35,741 nt of DNA from Planctomycetota bacterium (GTDB lineage: Bacteria > Planctomycetota > Planctomycetia > Planctomycetales > Planctomycetaceae): NCBI GenBank assembly GCA_018242525.1, contig JAFEBS010000094.1, forward strand, positions 1 to 35,741, in the 5' to 3' direction. Position numbers and translations under genes: made by a program. The notes below the pieces were generated by a model. That model worked only from the letters and a program-made list of their open reading frames with translations, did not search any database and was not told the origin of the DNA. How positions within the stretch are numbered: the first letter of the stretch is position 1; each line of letters begins with the position of its first letter. This document shows positions 26,023-34,187 of the stretch, piece by piece.

Positions 26023-26673
26023 ATGACTTCCCGGGCTCGACATCATTCACACCATCAGCGAGCGTTGCGTGGCAACATGCACCGCACCCGATCGCGTTCC
26101 ATCCGCCCGATGGTCGCCAACCGTCAACGTGGATCAACGATTCAATCGGCGGCATTCAGTGCTCCCGAGACGTGGTACGATCCGCAGGAACGAGACTCAA
26201 TTCGATATGTCAGGAACCCCGCCGGTGACGGATACCTGCACCCGGTCAGCATCGACGAAGTGCGCCAGCGAATTGCCGCGCTGCCTGCCAGGTTCACCGA
26301 ATCGATCGAAGTCGTTCAGTTCAGTTCGATGACACGCAAGCGCAGTCTGTTCCCGCTGTATGGGATGCAGTGGGGCCCGAACATCTACCTGTATCCGATC
26401 GAATCATCCCTGCAGGAAACGTATCATCGTCCGCCTCATCCCCAGCAGTTGATCGAAGCCAGGATGTATGGTGGCGTCTGGTCTCAGGTTGGTTCCATCT
26501 GGACACTGACGTGGACGCTGGATTCCATTCGCGACTTCTATCTGAACAATGTGCTGGTCCACGAGATTGGCCATGTCAACGATCAGCGAAACACCAACAC
26601 CGCCGCCCGCGAACGCTACGCCAACTGGTTCGCAACGGAGTACGGCTATCGGTCGACACGTGGACGGGTCTGA
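26023..26673 (+). CDS. HExxH putative zinc metalloprotein, unknown
   Basis: 216 residues, no recognised family. The motif HEIGH at 180-184 in NNVLVHEIGHVNDQRN is followed by E197 in AARERYANWFA. This is the spacing and context of a metalloprotease that uses His, His and Glu as zinc ligands. The N-terminus is short, basic and His/Arg-rich (MTSRARHHSHHQRALRGN) with no signal peptide. The middle contains IEVVQFSSMTRKRSLFPLYGMQWGPNIYLYP-like strands. ATG 26023 was chosen; ATG 26077 is also possible. It converges on pbp2 with 35 bp between stops. Proteolysis is inferred only from the motif. Confidence 0.6.
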   Translation: MTSRARHHSHHQRALRGNMHRTRSRSIRPMVANRQRGSTIQSAAFSAPETWYDPQERDSIRYVRNPAGDGYLHPVSIDEVRQRIAALPARFTESIEVVQFSSMTRKRSLFPLYGMQWGPNIYLYPIESSLQETYHRPPHPQQLIEARMYGGVWSQVGSIWTLTWTLDSIRDFYLNNVLVHEIGHVNDQRNTNTAARERYANWFATEYGYRSTRGRV

Positions 26674-26708
26674 TTTCCGGTACTGTGAAGCCGACGAAAC
26701 CCCGAGTG

Positions 26709-28910
26709 TCATTCCCGGGCGAGGTTGGTAGCGGGAGTCACCAGGCCCAGGTCCAGCAGGCACCGGACGAAGTTCCTGGCGACGGGGCCGGCGGATTTTC
26801 CGCCGGAGCCACCCTGCTCCAGAACGACGACAAACGCCACGCGCGGTCGTTCGGCGGGAACATAGCCGGCGAACCATGCATGGTCGCCACTCCCGGCTTC
26901 CGCAGTGCCGGTCTTGCCGGCAATGCGCACCTCGTTCATGTGAACCGTCTTAAAGGCCGTCCCACGTGGATGATTGACGACCATCTCCAGGCCTTCGCGA
27001 ATGTGAGCCAGCGTTGCACCATGCAGGCCTTCGATCGGATGCGGTTCGGGATGAGTAAAGGCCGGGCGGAACGAAGGAGATTCGCCCAGCGAGATCGGTC
27101 CCGTTTCTCCCGCCAGGTGCGGCGTGACGAGCGACCCGCCGTTGGCGATCGCTGCCATGGCACGGACCATCTGCAATGGAGTCACTCGCAGCTTCGACTG
27201 TCCGATGGCCAGACCCAGGGTGTCGCCACGGCGATCTGCCGCGGGGAGGTTGCCGTTCGCCTCGGAGGGAAGATCAATGCCCGTCGGTCGACCGATTCCA
27301 AACCGCGCGGCCCAGTCGACCATCGGCTGCGGCCCCATCCGACGTGCCGCCGTGAAGAAATAGACGTTGCAGGACTGGCACAAGGCGTCCGCCAGGCGCG
27401 TGTCCCCATGTCCCAGGTTATGGTGCCGGAAGATCGAACACCGATGTTGATCCGGGCGGTCCAGGTATCCACGACAGGCGATCACCGTGTCCGAATTCAC
27501 CGTGCCGGACTCCAGCGCCGCCACCGCCGTCAGGATTTTGAAGACCGAACCGGGCGCCAGTGCCATCTGAGTCGCCCGCGAAAAGAATGGCTTGCGTTTG
27601 TCGGACATCAGATCCTGCCACTGCTCCGGATCCGGATGATTGATGAGATTCAGGTCAAATCGCGGGGCGGATGCCGCTGCCAGGATCGCCCCGCTGTGTA
27701 CGTCGATCGCCACGATGCAGCCCCCCTGCGGACAGGTGGGGACCGACAGCGGCTGATTCAATTCTTCATCCATGGTGTCGGGCAGAGTGACTCGCGTGAG
27801 AGCATCATCCAACTGTTGTTCCGCCTTCCGCTGCACTTCGACATCCATCGTCAGGACCAGGTCGCGACCATGCTGCGGTTTGCGGACGACTTCCGTCGAC
27901 ACGATTTCGCCGCGTCGATTCTTCACCACCCTTTGCACCCCGGGAATGCCGCGCAAGTGGGTGTCGTATTGCAATTCCAGACCGCTTCGACCAACCGGGT
28001 CGCCGACGCGATCGGTCATTGTCGGATCTGCCTGGCGTCGTCGTCGAGCCTCGTCTGCCGTCAGTGACGTTCGGCTGCCGACGAGTGGCGATCCCAGTTC
28101 CCGCAGCGGATACATCCGACGGGACTGCACCACAATTCGCAATCCCGGATACCGTTCAGGGTTCGCTTCGATCTCAGCTTTGACATCCCCGTCGACTCCA
28201 ACCAGGATCGTGTGATATCCCACTTCCTCTTCGAGTACCAGATCCTGCTTGCGCGCCGGTGCTTCCGTCAATTCCCTGCGTACCTGGTTCCAGATCGACA
28301 CCCAACTCCACTTCGATTCGTCGGCCGCGGTGGTTGCAGGTGCCTGAGATTGGCGCAGTTCACGCTGGCGCAGCACGTCTTCCCGCATCTGCTTGATCCG
28401 CTTTTGCACCGATGATCGCGAGACGGCCAGTTCTTCGGGATCGCGTTGAGTCAGCCTGGCAACCGTCGACCACAATTCTTCGCGGCGCTCCAGGACTCGT
28501 TCCTTCTCATACGCCACCTTCTGCTTCACTTTACGATCCTTTTGATCCAGGCTGAGCAGCGCCTGTCTCTTCAACCAGTCGTCGTCCGCGGGTTGCTGGA
28601 TCAGTCGGTAGTTCATCTGCAGGTCGAATCGTTCCTCTTCGCCCGCCAGGACACTGCCGTCTGCCGCCAGGATTCGTCCGTGGCGGGTCGGAATCTCCTC
28701 CAGCACGACCTTGGTTTGATCAAAACCATCCGCATATTTGTCCTGCAGGACCACCTGCAGGTGCCCCATCCGCAAAGCGACCGCCAGCAACGGCAGCAGC
28801 ATCCCGACCCACAGGATCGCCAGCCGCACAGCCGGGACGCGGTCCGGATCCCAGTTGCGGCTGTGATCCGCATCGTCCGTCAACCAGGTTGCCGTGGGGC
28901 GATTCAACAT
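26709..28910 (-). CDS. mrdA: Penicillin-binding protein 2 (elongasome transpeptidase)
   Basis: 733 residues of a class B penicillin-binding protein that cross-links peptidoglycan during side-wall growth. One N-terminal transmembrane helix (about 26-50) is followed by a dimerisation domain (IPTRHGRILAADGSVLA is the typical R-x-G-x-I-x-D start) that is enlarged by a charged, probably helical, insert at about 115-200. The transpeptidase domain has active Ser S455 in GSVFK, SCN in CQSCNVYFF and KTG at 666-668 (AGKTGTAEAG). ATG 28910 was chosen; a TTG six bases upstream is the alternative. It follows mreD by 64 bp as the last gene of the mre group. rodA, often next, is absent here. Confidence 0.93.
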   Translation of the reverse strand: MLNRPTATWLTDDADHSRNWDPDRVPAVRLAILWVGMLLPLLAVALRMGHLQVVLQDKYADGFDQTKVVLEEIPTRHGRILAADGSVLAGEEERFDLQMNYRLIQQPADDDWLKRQALLSLDQKDRKVKQKVAYEKERVLERREELWSTVARLTQRDPEELAVSRSSVQKRIKQMREDVLRQRELRQSQAPATTAADESKWSWVSIWNQVRRELTEAPARKQDLVLEEEVGYHTILVGVDGDVKAEIEANPERYPGLRIVVQSRRMYPLRELGSPLVGSRTSLTADEARRRRQADPTMTDRVGDPVGRSGLELQYDTHLRGIPGVQRVVKNRRGEIVSTEVVRKPQHGRDLVLTMDVEVQRKAEQQLDDALTRVTLPDTMDEELNQPLSVPTCPQGGCIVAIDVHSGAILAAASAPRFDLNLINHPDPEQWQDLMSDKRKPFFSRATQMALAPGSVFKILTAVAALESGTVNSDTVIACRGYLDRPDQHRCSIFRHHNLGHGDTRLADALCQSCNVYFFTAARRMGPQPMVDWAARFGIGRPTGIDLPSEANGNLPAADRRGDTLGLAIGQSKLRVTPLQMVRAMAAIANGGSLVTPHLAGETGPISLGESPSFRPAFTHPEPHPIEGLHGATLAHIREGLEMVVNHPRGTAFKTVHMNEVRIAGKTGTAEAGSGDHAWFAGYVPAERPRVAFVVVLEQGGSGGKSAGPVARNFVRCLLDLGLVTPATNLARE

Positions 28911-28974
28911 GAACAAGGATTTCTGGGCGGAAGGTGGGGGAGTCCTGAAAGCATCGTAGACACAGACAGGTTTG

Positions 28975-29514
28975 TCAGCGGGTCAGCGGCTGCCAGCGCG
29001 AACCGGGATTCGGGTTGATCCATTTCGTACTCGAACCGCGACCAACCAGACCTCGTCCCACCAGGATCACGATACCGCCAATGACAGCCGTCCACATCGA
29101 GTCCTGCACGGCATCCGTCAGGACCAGATGTACGTCAATCGCGCGATCCGTCAGCGCCCCGTGTACCATCGGTGACGCGATCCGCCAGATCACGCACGTC
29201 AACAGGATCATGGAGACCAGTGCCAACGGGCTGTTCGACCGCCAGAGGGGCCGCAGCCACTGCAACCCCAGGCCAATCATCGCCGCCAGGGCCAATTCGA
29301 TTCCCAGCCGTTCCGTCGACAACCCATCCACCAGCAGCCCCACGACGCCGGACCAGAGAATCGACGAAGTTGCCTCGCACCCGGCCGCGATCAGAACCAT
29401 CAGGATCGCGGGCAAAAACGGACGCCCGACCCCGACCGACTCGACGGGAACAAGACTGGTTTGCAGAACCAGTCCCAGGTAGATCATCAGCAGGATTCCG
29501 ACATGTCGCAACAC
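28975..29514 (-). CDS. mreD: Rod shape-determining protein MreD
   Basis: 179 residues, about five transmembrane segments, no soluble domain. MreD is poorly conserved in sequence; the assignment rests on hydrophobic profile, length (usual 160-180), RPFLPAILMVLIAAG and the exact position between mreC and pbp2. It starts at GTG 29514 with AGGAAAA upstream, 27 bp after mreC. It should sit in the inner membrane, linking MreC to the rest of the elongasome. The C-terminus after the last helix is short and basic (RGSSTKWINPNPGSRWQ). Confidence 0.82.
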   Translation of the reverse strand: MLRHVGILLMIYLGLVLQTSLVPVESVGVGRPFLPAILMVLIAAGCEATSSILWSGVVGLLVDGLSTERLGIELALAAMIGLGLQWLRPLWRSNSPLALVSMILLTCVIWRIASPMVHGALTDRAIDVHLVLTDAVQDSMWTAVIGGIVILVGRGLVGRGSSTKWINPNPGSRWQPLTR

Positions 29515-29541
29515 GATCTGTTTTCCTGAGGAATAAACGGG

Positions 29542-30483
29542 TCACAGTCCGGCGGACAGTCGATCACGATTGATGGCGGTCCGCAGAATCTGCACGGATG
29601 TCAGATCATTGGGCAGTGAGACGGGTTCCACCAGAACCTTCCATTCGGTATCCAGCGTGCCCAGCGTAGCTTCCACGACTCGACCGTAGTACAGCGGCGT
29701 GGCCGATGCCCCTTCCCGTGTCGCGGTATAGACAGCATCACCGACTGTCACCGACTCGGACGACGGGATTCCCTTCAGGCGGCACCGGGATTCCCCCTGC
29801 CCTTCCAGAATTCCCTTCGCACCGTAGACGAATCCGGTCTCGGTTTGATGAACCAATTGAGCCCGTCCCCGGTAGCCCGCATCCGTCAATAACAGAAACG
29901 TGCTGGTCCAGCGCCCGACACGTTCAATCTTGCCAATCACGCAGCGGCCCAGCAGCATTCCATCCTCGGGCGACAATTCGGCATCCTGACCCAGGTCGAC
30001 CAGCGAGTGACTGCTTTTGAGGACCAGTTCGGATTCGCGGACCCCGTTGGCTTCGCCGCGATCCAGCAGTTTCCCCTTCCGCCATTTTTCGGCGAGTGCC
30101 GATCCCAGCACCCTCGCATCGATCAATGAGACTGAGGTCAGACGTGGCAACGTTCGCAGTGGTCCCGGCAGCGATTCAGACCGCGTCTGAACATCGGCCT
30201 GCCGGGCCAATTGAAGTTGTAGTGCAACAGCTCGGGTCCGCTCCGCCTGGAGTTGTTCCTGCAGTTGTTCAACTTCCTGATGACGAGATCGCTCCGTTTC
30301 GGAGGACAGTCGTGCCAGGTTCTCGCGGAACGAAATCGAAGCCTGACGAACCGCGATCTGCCCCGGCATCAAGGAATCTGCCACCGCTGCACGAAATCGT
30401 ACGCCCGCACTGTCAGGTGCGAAGTACAACCCCACACCGACCAGTATCAGACCACAGGTGACAGGCCCGCTTGCCGACGACAT
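29542..30483 (-). CDS. mreC: Rod shape-determining protein MreC
   Basis: 313 residues with the MreC plan: one N-terminal transmembrane helix (about 7-22), a periplasmic coiled coil (about 50-95, SETERSRHQEVEQLQEQLQ) and a two-lobed beta domain. In the latter, SELVLKSSHSLVDLGQDAELSPEDGMLLGRCVIGKIE-type strands match the family. It would scaffold PBP2 and connect cytoplasmic MreB to wall synthesis. Start ATG 30483. Between it and mreB lie 167 bp containing an inverted repeat, an unusual gap for this operon. Confidence 0.88.
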   Translation of the reverse strand: MSSASGPVTCGLILVGVGLYFAPDSAGVRFRAAVADSLMPGQIAVRQASISFRENLARLSSETERSRHQEVEQLQEQLQAERTRAVALQLQLARQADVQTRSESLPGPLRTLPRLTSVSLIDARVLGSALAEKWRKGKLLDRGEANGVRESELVLKSSHSLVDLGQDAELSPEDGMLLGRCVIGKIERVGRWTSTFLLLTDAGYRGRAQLVHQTETGFVYGAKGILEGQGESRCRLKGIPSSESVTVGDAVYTATREGASATPLYYGRVVEATLGTLDTEWKVLVEPVSLPNDLTSVQILRTAINRDRLSAGL

Positions 30484-30520
30484 TCAAACTCCCGGTAACA
30501 ATGAGGATCGATGGGCATTG

Positions 30521-30644
30521 CCCACAAAAAGGGGTCTGACCCCCTCCCAATGTTCTTTCTACGTAAATCCGATACGTGTGGCAGGGGGTCTGACCCCTTT
30601 TTGTGGGCTGTAATGGGAAAAGCAGGTCTGACCCCATTTGTTGG
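30521..30644. repeat. GGGGTCTGACCCC inverted repeat inside the mre operon
   Basis: The left arm 30521-30544 (CCCACAAAAAGGGGTCTGAC...) and right arm 30584-30607 (...TGACCCCTTTTTGTGGG) are inverted copies across a 39-base loop. The core GGGGTC-N-GACCCC is itself palindromic. A third, partial copy (GGTCTGACCCCATTTGTTGG) occupies 30625-30644. The unit lies between mreB and mreC and would be transcribed with them. Confidence 0.8.
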
Positions 30645-30650
30645 ACAAAG

Positions 30651-31721
30651 TCAGAACGTGCTGTCACTGGTTTCCAGACTGTCCTTCCATTCCTTGAGAT
30701 GCTCCACACAGATGGCCGCGCCGCGGATGACCGTTCGTTGTGGATCCGCGGCGACACGCACCGGGATTCCCAATTGTTCGCGAAAGAACAGGTCCAGTCC
30801 CGGCAACCGGGCGCCTCCACCGGACAGCATCATTCCGGTATCCGACAAGTCCGCGACAAGTTCGGGATCGCATTGTTCGATGACACTCTTCACAGCGTTC
30901 AAGACCGTTTCGAGTGGTCCGCGCAACGCTTCGCGGATTTCTTCACTGGTGACGATCGCCCGTCGCGGAACCCCGCTGACCACATCGACTCCGCGAACCT
31001 CGCTCGTCTGCTCCTGGTCCAGTGGATAGGCACAGCCAACTCGAATCTTCAGTTGCTCGGCCGTCTGATCGCCGATCCGCAACGAGAAGTTGCGCTTCAG
31101 GTAGTCAACAATGGCCTGATCGAAATCGTCACCGGCGACTCGCAAGGATTTGCTGGCCACGATCTCCGCCAGACTCAGGACGGCGACTTCCGTGGTTCCG
31201 CCGCCAATTTCGCAGATCAGATTGGCGATCGGTTCCGAAATGGGGAGTCCGGCACCGATGCTGGCGGCCTTGGATTCGGACACCAGATAGACCCGCCCGG
31301 CCCCGGCCCGCTCGGCACTGTTAAACACCGCCCGCTTCTCAACCTGGGTGATTCCCCCCGGAACCGCGATCACGACGTTGGGACGAACGCCAGGGGTCGT
31401 GCGCGCGGCCTTGTGGATGAAGTAGCGCAGCATCGCTTCACACAATTCAAAATCCGTGATCGCCCCATCCTGGATCGGCTTGACGGTTGTGATGGAATCA
31501 GGCGTCCGCCCAAGCATCTGACGTGCCAGTTTGCCGACGGCTGTGCCGCGACCGAGCACTCGTCGCGTCCCTTTTTGGAGCGCCACCACGGACGGTTCGT
31601 CCAACACCACCCCTTCACCCTGAATGGCGATCAGTGTATTTGCCGTCCCCAGATCGATAGCCAAGTCCGGACTCAGCCAGCGTTTAAGGCGATAAAACAT
31701 CCGTGCATCCGCCGTGCGCAT
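30651..31721 (-). CDS. mreB: Rod shape-determining actin homologue MreB
   Basis: 356 residues of the actin/Hsp70 ATPase fold. MreB forms membrane-associated filaments that guide wall elongation. Visible motifs: phosphate-1 DLAIDLGTANTLI near 19-31, VIAVPGGITQVEKRAV near 120, phosphate-2 CEIGGGTTEVAVLS near 170, and the adenosine site MMLSGGGARLPGLD near 300. Length is normal (335-350). Two starts are possible: ATG 31721 (given) and ATG 31700, which has GGCGGA eight bases upstream and would begin MFYRLKRWLSPDLAIDLG, closer to most MreBs. It leads the mreB-mreC-mreD-pbp2 group. Confidence 0.95.
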   Translation of the reverse strand: MRTADARMFYRLKRWLSPDLAIDLGTANTLIAIQGEGVVLDEPSVVALQKGTRRVLGRGTAVGKLARQMLGRTPDSITTVKPIQDGAITDFELCEAMLRYFIHKAARTTPGVRPNVVIAVPGGITQVEKRAVFNSAERAGAGRVYLVSESKAASIGAGLPISEPIANLICEIGGGTTEVAVLSLAEIVASKSLRVAGDDFDQAIVDYLKRNFSLRIGDQTAEQLKIRVGCAYPLDQEQTSEVRGVDVVSGVPRRAIVTSEEIREALRGPLETVLNAVKSVIEQCDPELVADLSDTGMMLSGGGARLPGLDLFFREQLGIPVRVAADPQRTVIRGAAICVEHLKEWKDSLETSDSTF

Positions 31722-31857
31722 AATGGCAGTTTCAGCGCGGACCGATCCTGATGGATGGAACTCGCGCCAGCGGAGTTGTAGTTTTTGCCGGTTTCCGCGG
31801 CAAGACGGGTTCCACGTCGCTGCTTCCGCGACGAAACCCCGGCCTCATCCGGACCTT

Positions 31858-32007
31858 TACCACGGAGTCACGGAGGGCACTGAGATGAAAAAAGGACTAT
31901 TTGGGGTGGCGTTTAGTAGATTGACCCAGCAATCTCATCTGTGAAGTGTCACAGGAAAACGTAGGAGATGACCGGGTTTTCACCGTGTCCTCCGTGCCTC
32001 CGTGGTG
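31858..32007. repeat. Inverted CACGGAG-type repeat pair
   Basis: ACCACGGAGTCACGGAGG (from 31859) and, inverted, CCTCCGTGCCTCCGTGGT (ending 32005) bracket about 110 bp with no gene between mreB and the small coiled-coil group. The pattern is the same word family as at 2169-2387 and 20821-21883. No other feature was recognised in 31722-32025. Confidence 0.65.
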
Positions 32008-32025
32008 CAACTCTTTCACACCGAG

Positions 32026-32166
32026 CTACGGGGAAACCTTCCAGTCATACGCGGACAGAGCCTGGACCAGGAACACAACCCCGGTCAGCAGAGCGGCCAG
32101 CGACACCCACAACAACGCCACGTAGATATCCGGGGCGGGAGCATTATCAGAGCTTCGTGGTGACAT
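32026..32166 (-). CDS. 46-residue single-pass membrane protein
   Basis: The ATG at 32166 lies inside the last codons of the preceding coiled-coil gene (20-bp overlap), with AAGGG shortly upstream. The product, MSPRSSDNAPAP then IYVALLWVSLAALLTGVVFLVQAL and a short tail, is a single helix with a polar N-terminus. The overlap and the clean membrane segment support a real gene coupled to its neighbour. No family was recognised. It is probably a small partner of the two upstream coiled-coil proteins. Confidence 0.6.
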   Translation of the reverse strand: MSPRSSDNAPAPDIYVALLWVSLAALLTGVVFLVQALSAYDWKVSP

Positions 32167-32998
32167 TGTCGCCCTTCTGAATGGTGGTGTTCTTGGCGGG
32201 TTCCGTGACAATTCCAACGGCATTGTCGGCGTGGACAAGAGTGAGGCGAATCTTGCCCAGATAGACACCCTTGTTATTGTAGACGGTCATAATGTGACCG
32301 ACGCTCAAACCATCGTCACTTCCCAGCGAAATCTCAACCAGTTCTGTTTTCCCGACTTTCTCCTTGCGATAGTCCATCACGCGACCAACCACCGGCGGGG
32401 GCGGTGTCGTCTTGGCAACCATCGTCTTGGGATCGGTTGGGTAGCCCATCGAACCGTTGTACAGCTTCATGATCCTCAGGTCTTCCAGCACCTTGTCGTG
32501 CCGTTCCACCATTTGCTGAATCTGCAGTTCCAGACCGAAATTCTTGTCTGCTTCTTCGTTCAGCTTCTTCTGAAGTTCCTCGCGGGTTTGAAACGCCACC
32601 GCGTTCTTGCCTCGCTGAAGTGTCGCTTCCAGGACCCGCTCTTCGGCTTCCGTCTGGGACAGTGCGGCTTGATCCCCCACCGAATCATTGGCAGCAACCA
32701 GTCGCTTGTTATCGCCGTCCAAGGTCAAGACCTGAGCCGTCAAAGCCGCCTTTTCGCCCGTGAGCTTCGTGATCAGATCGTTCAAGCCAGCGGTTTTGGC
32801 AGTGTTGGCGGTTCGTTCCGCTTCCACGGTATCTCGCAGTTCCTTCAACGCAGCCTTTTCCGTCGCGAGGGATTTGGCGGTTGCCAATGCGTTGTTTCGC
32901 CAGTTCTTCTGCGCGGTGAACACGGCACCCGCGAACGCCATGAACATGACGCTCAACACCAGATGCAACACGACCAGAATCTTGCCAACTGTTGTCAT
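32147..32998 (-). CDS. Membrane-anchored coiled-coil protein with beta-rich C-terminus
   Basis: 283 residues, no named family. The N-terminal helix (about 5-28, GKILVVLHLVLSVMFMAFAGAVF) anchors it. Residues 30-190 are Ala/Leu/Glu/Lys-rich and predicted coiled coil. The last 80 residues (VVGRVMDYRKEKVGKTELVEISLGSD ... AVGIVTEPAKNTTIQKGDNVTTKL) alternate as beta strands. The plan equals that of MreC (TM, coiled coil, beta domain) without clear sequence identity. Its first 30 residues resemble those of the next gene upstream (GKILVV ... F.AF ... NW), so the two are probably distant paralogues. It lies 102 bp after that gene and overlaps the 46-residue gene. Confidence 0.7.
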   Translation of the reverse strand: MTTVGKILVVLHLVLSVMFMAFAGAVFTAQKNWRNNALATAKSLATEKAALKELRDTVEAERTANTAKTAGLNDLITKLTGEKAALTAQVLTLDGDNKRLVAANDSVGDQAALSQTEAEERVLEATLQRGKNAVAFQTREELQKKLNEEADKNFGLELQIQQMVERHDKVLEDLRIMKLYNGSMGYPTDPKTMVAKTTPPPPVVGRVMDYRKEKVGKTELVEISLGSDDGLSVGHIMTVYNNKGVYLGKIRLTLVHADNAVGIVTEPAKNTTIQKGDNVTTKL

Positions 32999-33100
32999 TG
33001 ACGCACCTCACCGACAGATTTCAACACCAGCCTCGTGACTACATTCAACCGTCCGTCGCCATGAGCAAAAGCGGCTCCAGACGACTCGCCAGCCGTCATC

Positions 33101-33778
33101 CTATTTCTCGTAGGGCACAACCTGCTTCTGCAGTTGTTCCCCGCGTCGTTCCAACCGTCGCATGTTTTCTTCAACCCGAACCAGTTCGTCTTCCAGAATT
33201 TTTTGCTGAGCCAGCGCCGCAAACAAGTCCGTTCTCAGCAATTCCAGTTGATTTGCCACCCGAAATGCCTCGTCACGCCGTTCCTGGGCCGTCCGCTGCA
33301 ATTGTTGAATCGCCTGGGCCTTGGCGGCAATTTCCTGGGTCACCGTTTGGATCTGCTCACCCAGGTTGGTCAGGATCTTGTCGAGTGCCTGAGCTCTGGT
33401 CGCCATTCCCGCCTGATCCGGCGGAATCAGGGCCTTTGTCTCGGCGATCATGGGTTGCAGACGCTTGATTTCGGTATCAATTCGGGTGAATTCTGCGGTG
33501 GCATCGTCCAGTTGCTTCTTCCGGGCGGCAACAACGACTTCAGCCAGCACTGTTGAAGGCGATCCGACCGGCTGGTCCGTCCTGCGTGTCTTGACGGCAT
33601 AACTTGTTTTCTGCTCGCCACCTGGGGTCACAGTAAAGACAAAATCTTTGGTCAGCTCTTCGGATTCCGCATCGGCCGTCCAATTCGGGCCGCCGGTCAC
33701 CAAAGACAGCGTAAACGCGACGAATCCCAAGCTGGATGCCGTCACGAAAACCACCAGAATTTTGCCAAAACTATTCAT
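33101..33778 (-). CDS. Membrane-anchored coiled-coil protein, paralogue of next gene
   Basis: 225 residues, no named family. One transmembrane helix at about 5-27 (GKILVVFVTASSLGFVAFTLSL) is followed by a short linker region (GGPNWTADAESEELTKDFVF) and a long coiled coil from about 75 to 215 that ends in charged residues (MRRLERRGEQLQKQVVPYEK). It lacks the beta-rich end of its neighbour. It starts at ATG 33778, with a candidate promoter about 130 bp upstream, and seems to lead a three-gene unit that runs toward mreB. An envelope scaffold role is inferred. Confidence 0.65.
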   Translation of the reverse strand: MNSFGKILVVFVTASSLGFVAFTLSLVTGGPNWTADAESEELTKDFVFTVTPGGEQKTSYAVKTRRTDQPVGSPSTVLAEVVVAARKKQLDDATAEFTRIDTEIKRLQPMIAETKALIPPDQAGMATRAQALDKILTNLGEQIQTVTQEIAAKAQAIQQLQRTAQERRDEAFRVANQLELLRTDLFAALAQQKILEDELVRVEENMRRLERRGEQLQKQVVPYEK

Positions 33779-33909
33779 GAACCGCTTCCCGTCGAGCCTG
33801 GCCGCATCTCAAACTTCGGAATCTGCAGGGAGTCTTCGTCCCCAAGATACGTCACAGGGCGAAGCCTGGAGTTGGATTTGAATCGGAAATGAGTTTGCCG
33901 GTTGGTGAA

Positions 33910-33939
33910 ATCCTAATCCCCGCACTCGACCTGAGTCAA
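33910..33939 (-). promoter_or_regulatory. Candidate sigma-70-type promoter for the coiled-coil group
   Basis: On the minus strand TTGACT (33939-33934) and TAGGAT (33915-33910) are spaced by 18 bp, about 130 nt before the ATG at 33778. The match is good but unsupported by other data. Confidence 0.35.
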
Positions 33940-34115
33940 TCAGGTATTTGCACGGATCTGCAGCGCAGCGAATCGTCTCCCCTTTCGTCGGCAGTTTCCA
34001 GACGACACTCCACGCGTCGCCACCCTTCCCCGCGAATTCGGAATCGCCCCGAATGACGTGTGTCCGGTTTGACGATTATACCAGTCGTAACAGCGGCCGC
34101 GGTCTCAGAGACGCT

Positions 34116-34140
34116 CGGCGCGGGTCTCCCGACCCCGCCG
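34116..34140. other. GC-rich stem-loop in the 33779-34187 intergenic region
   Basis: CGGCGCGGGTC and GACCCCGCCG form a strong stem around a short TCCC loop, about 50 bp beyond the stop of the pectate-lyase-like gene. It may end that transcript, though no T-run follows. Apart from this hairpin and the promoter at 33910, I see nothing in 33779-34187. Confidence 0.45.
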
Positions 34141-34187
34141 AAACGCCCGACCGAAAGTCTCCTCCACGTTTTCAGACGTCTGCCTCG

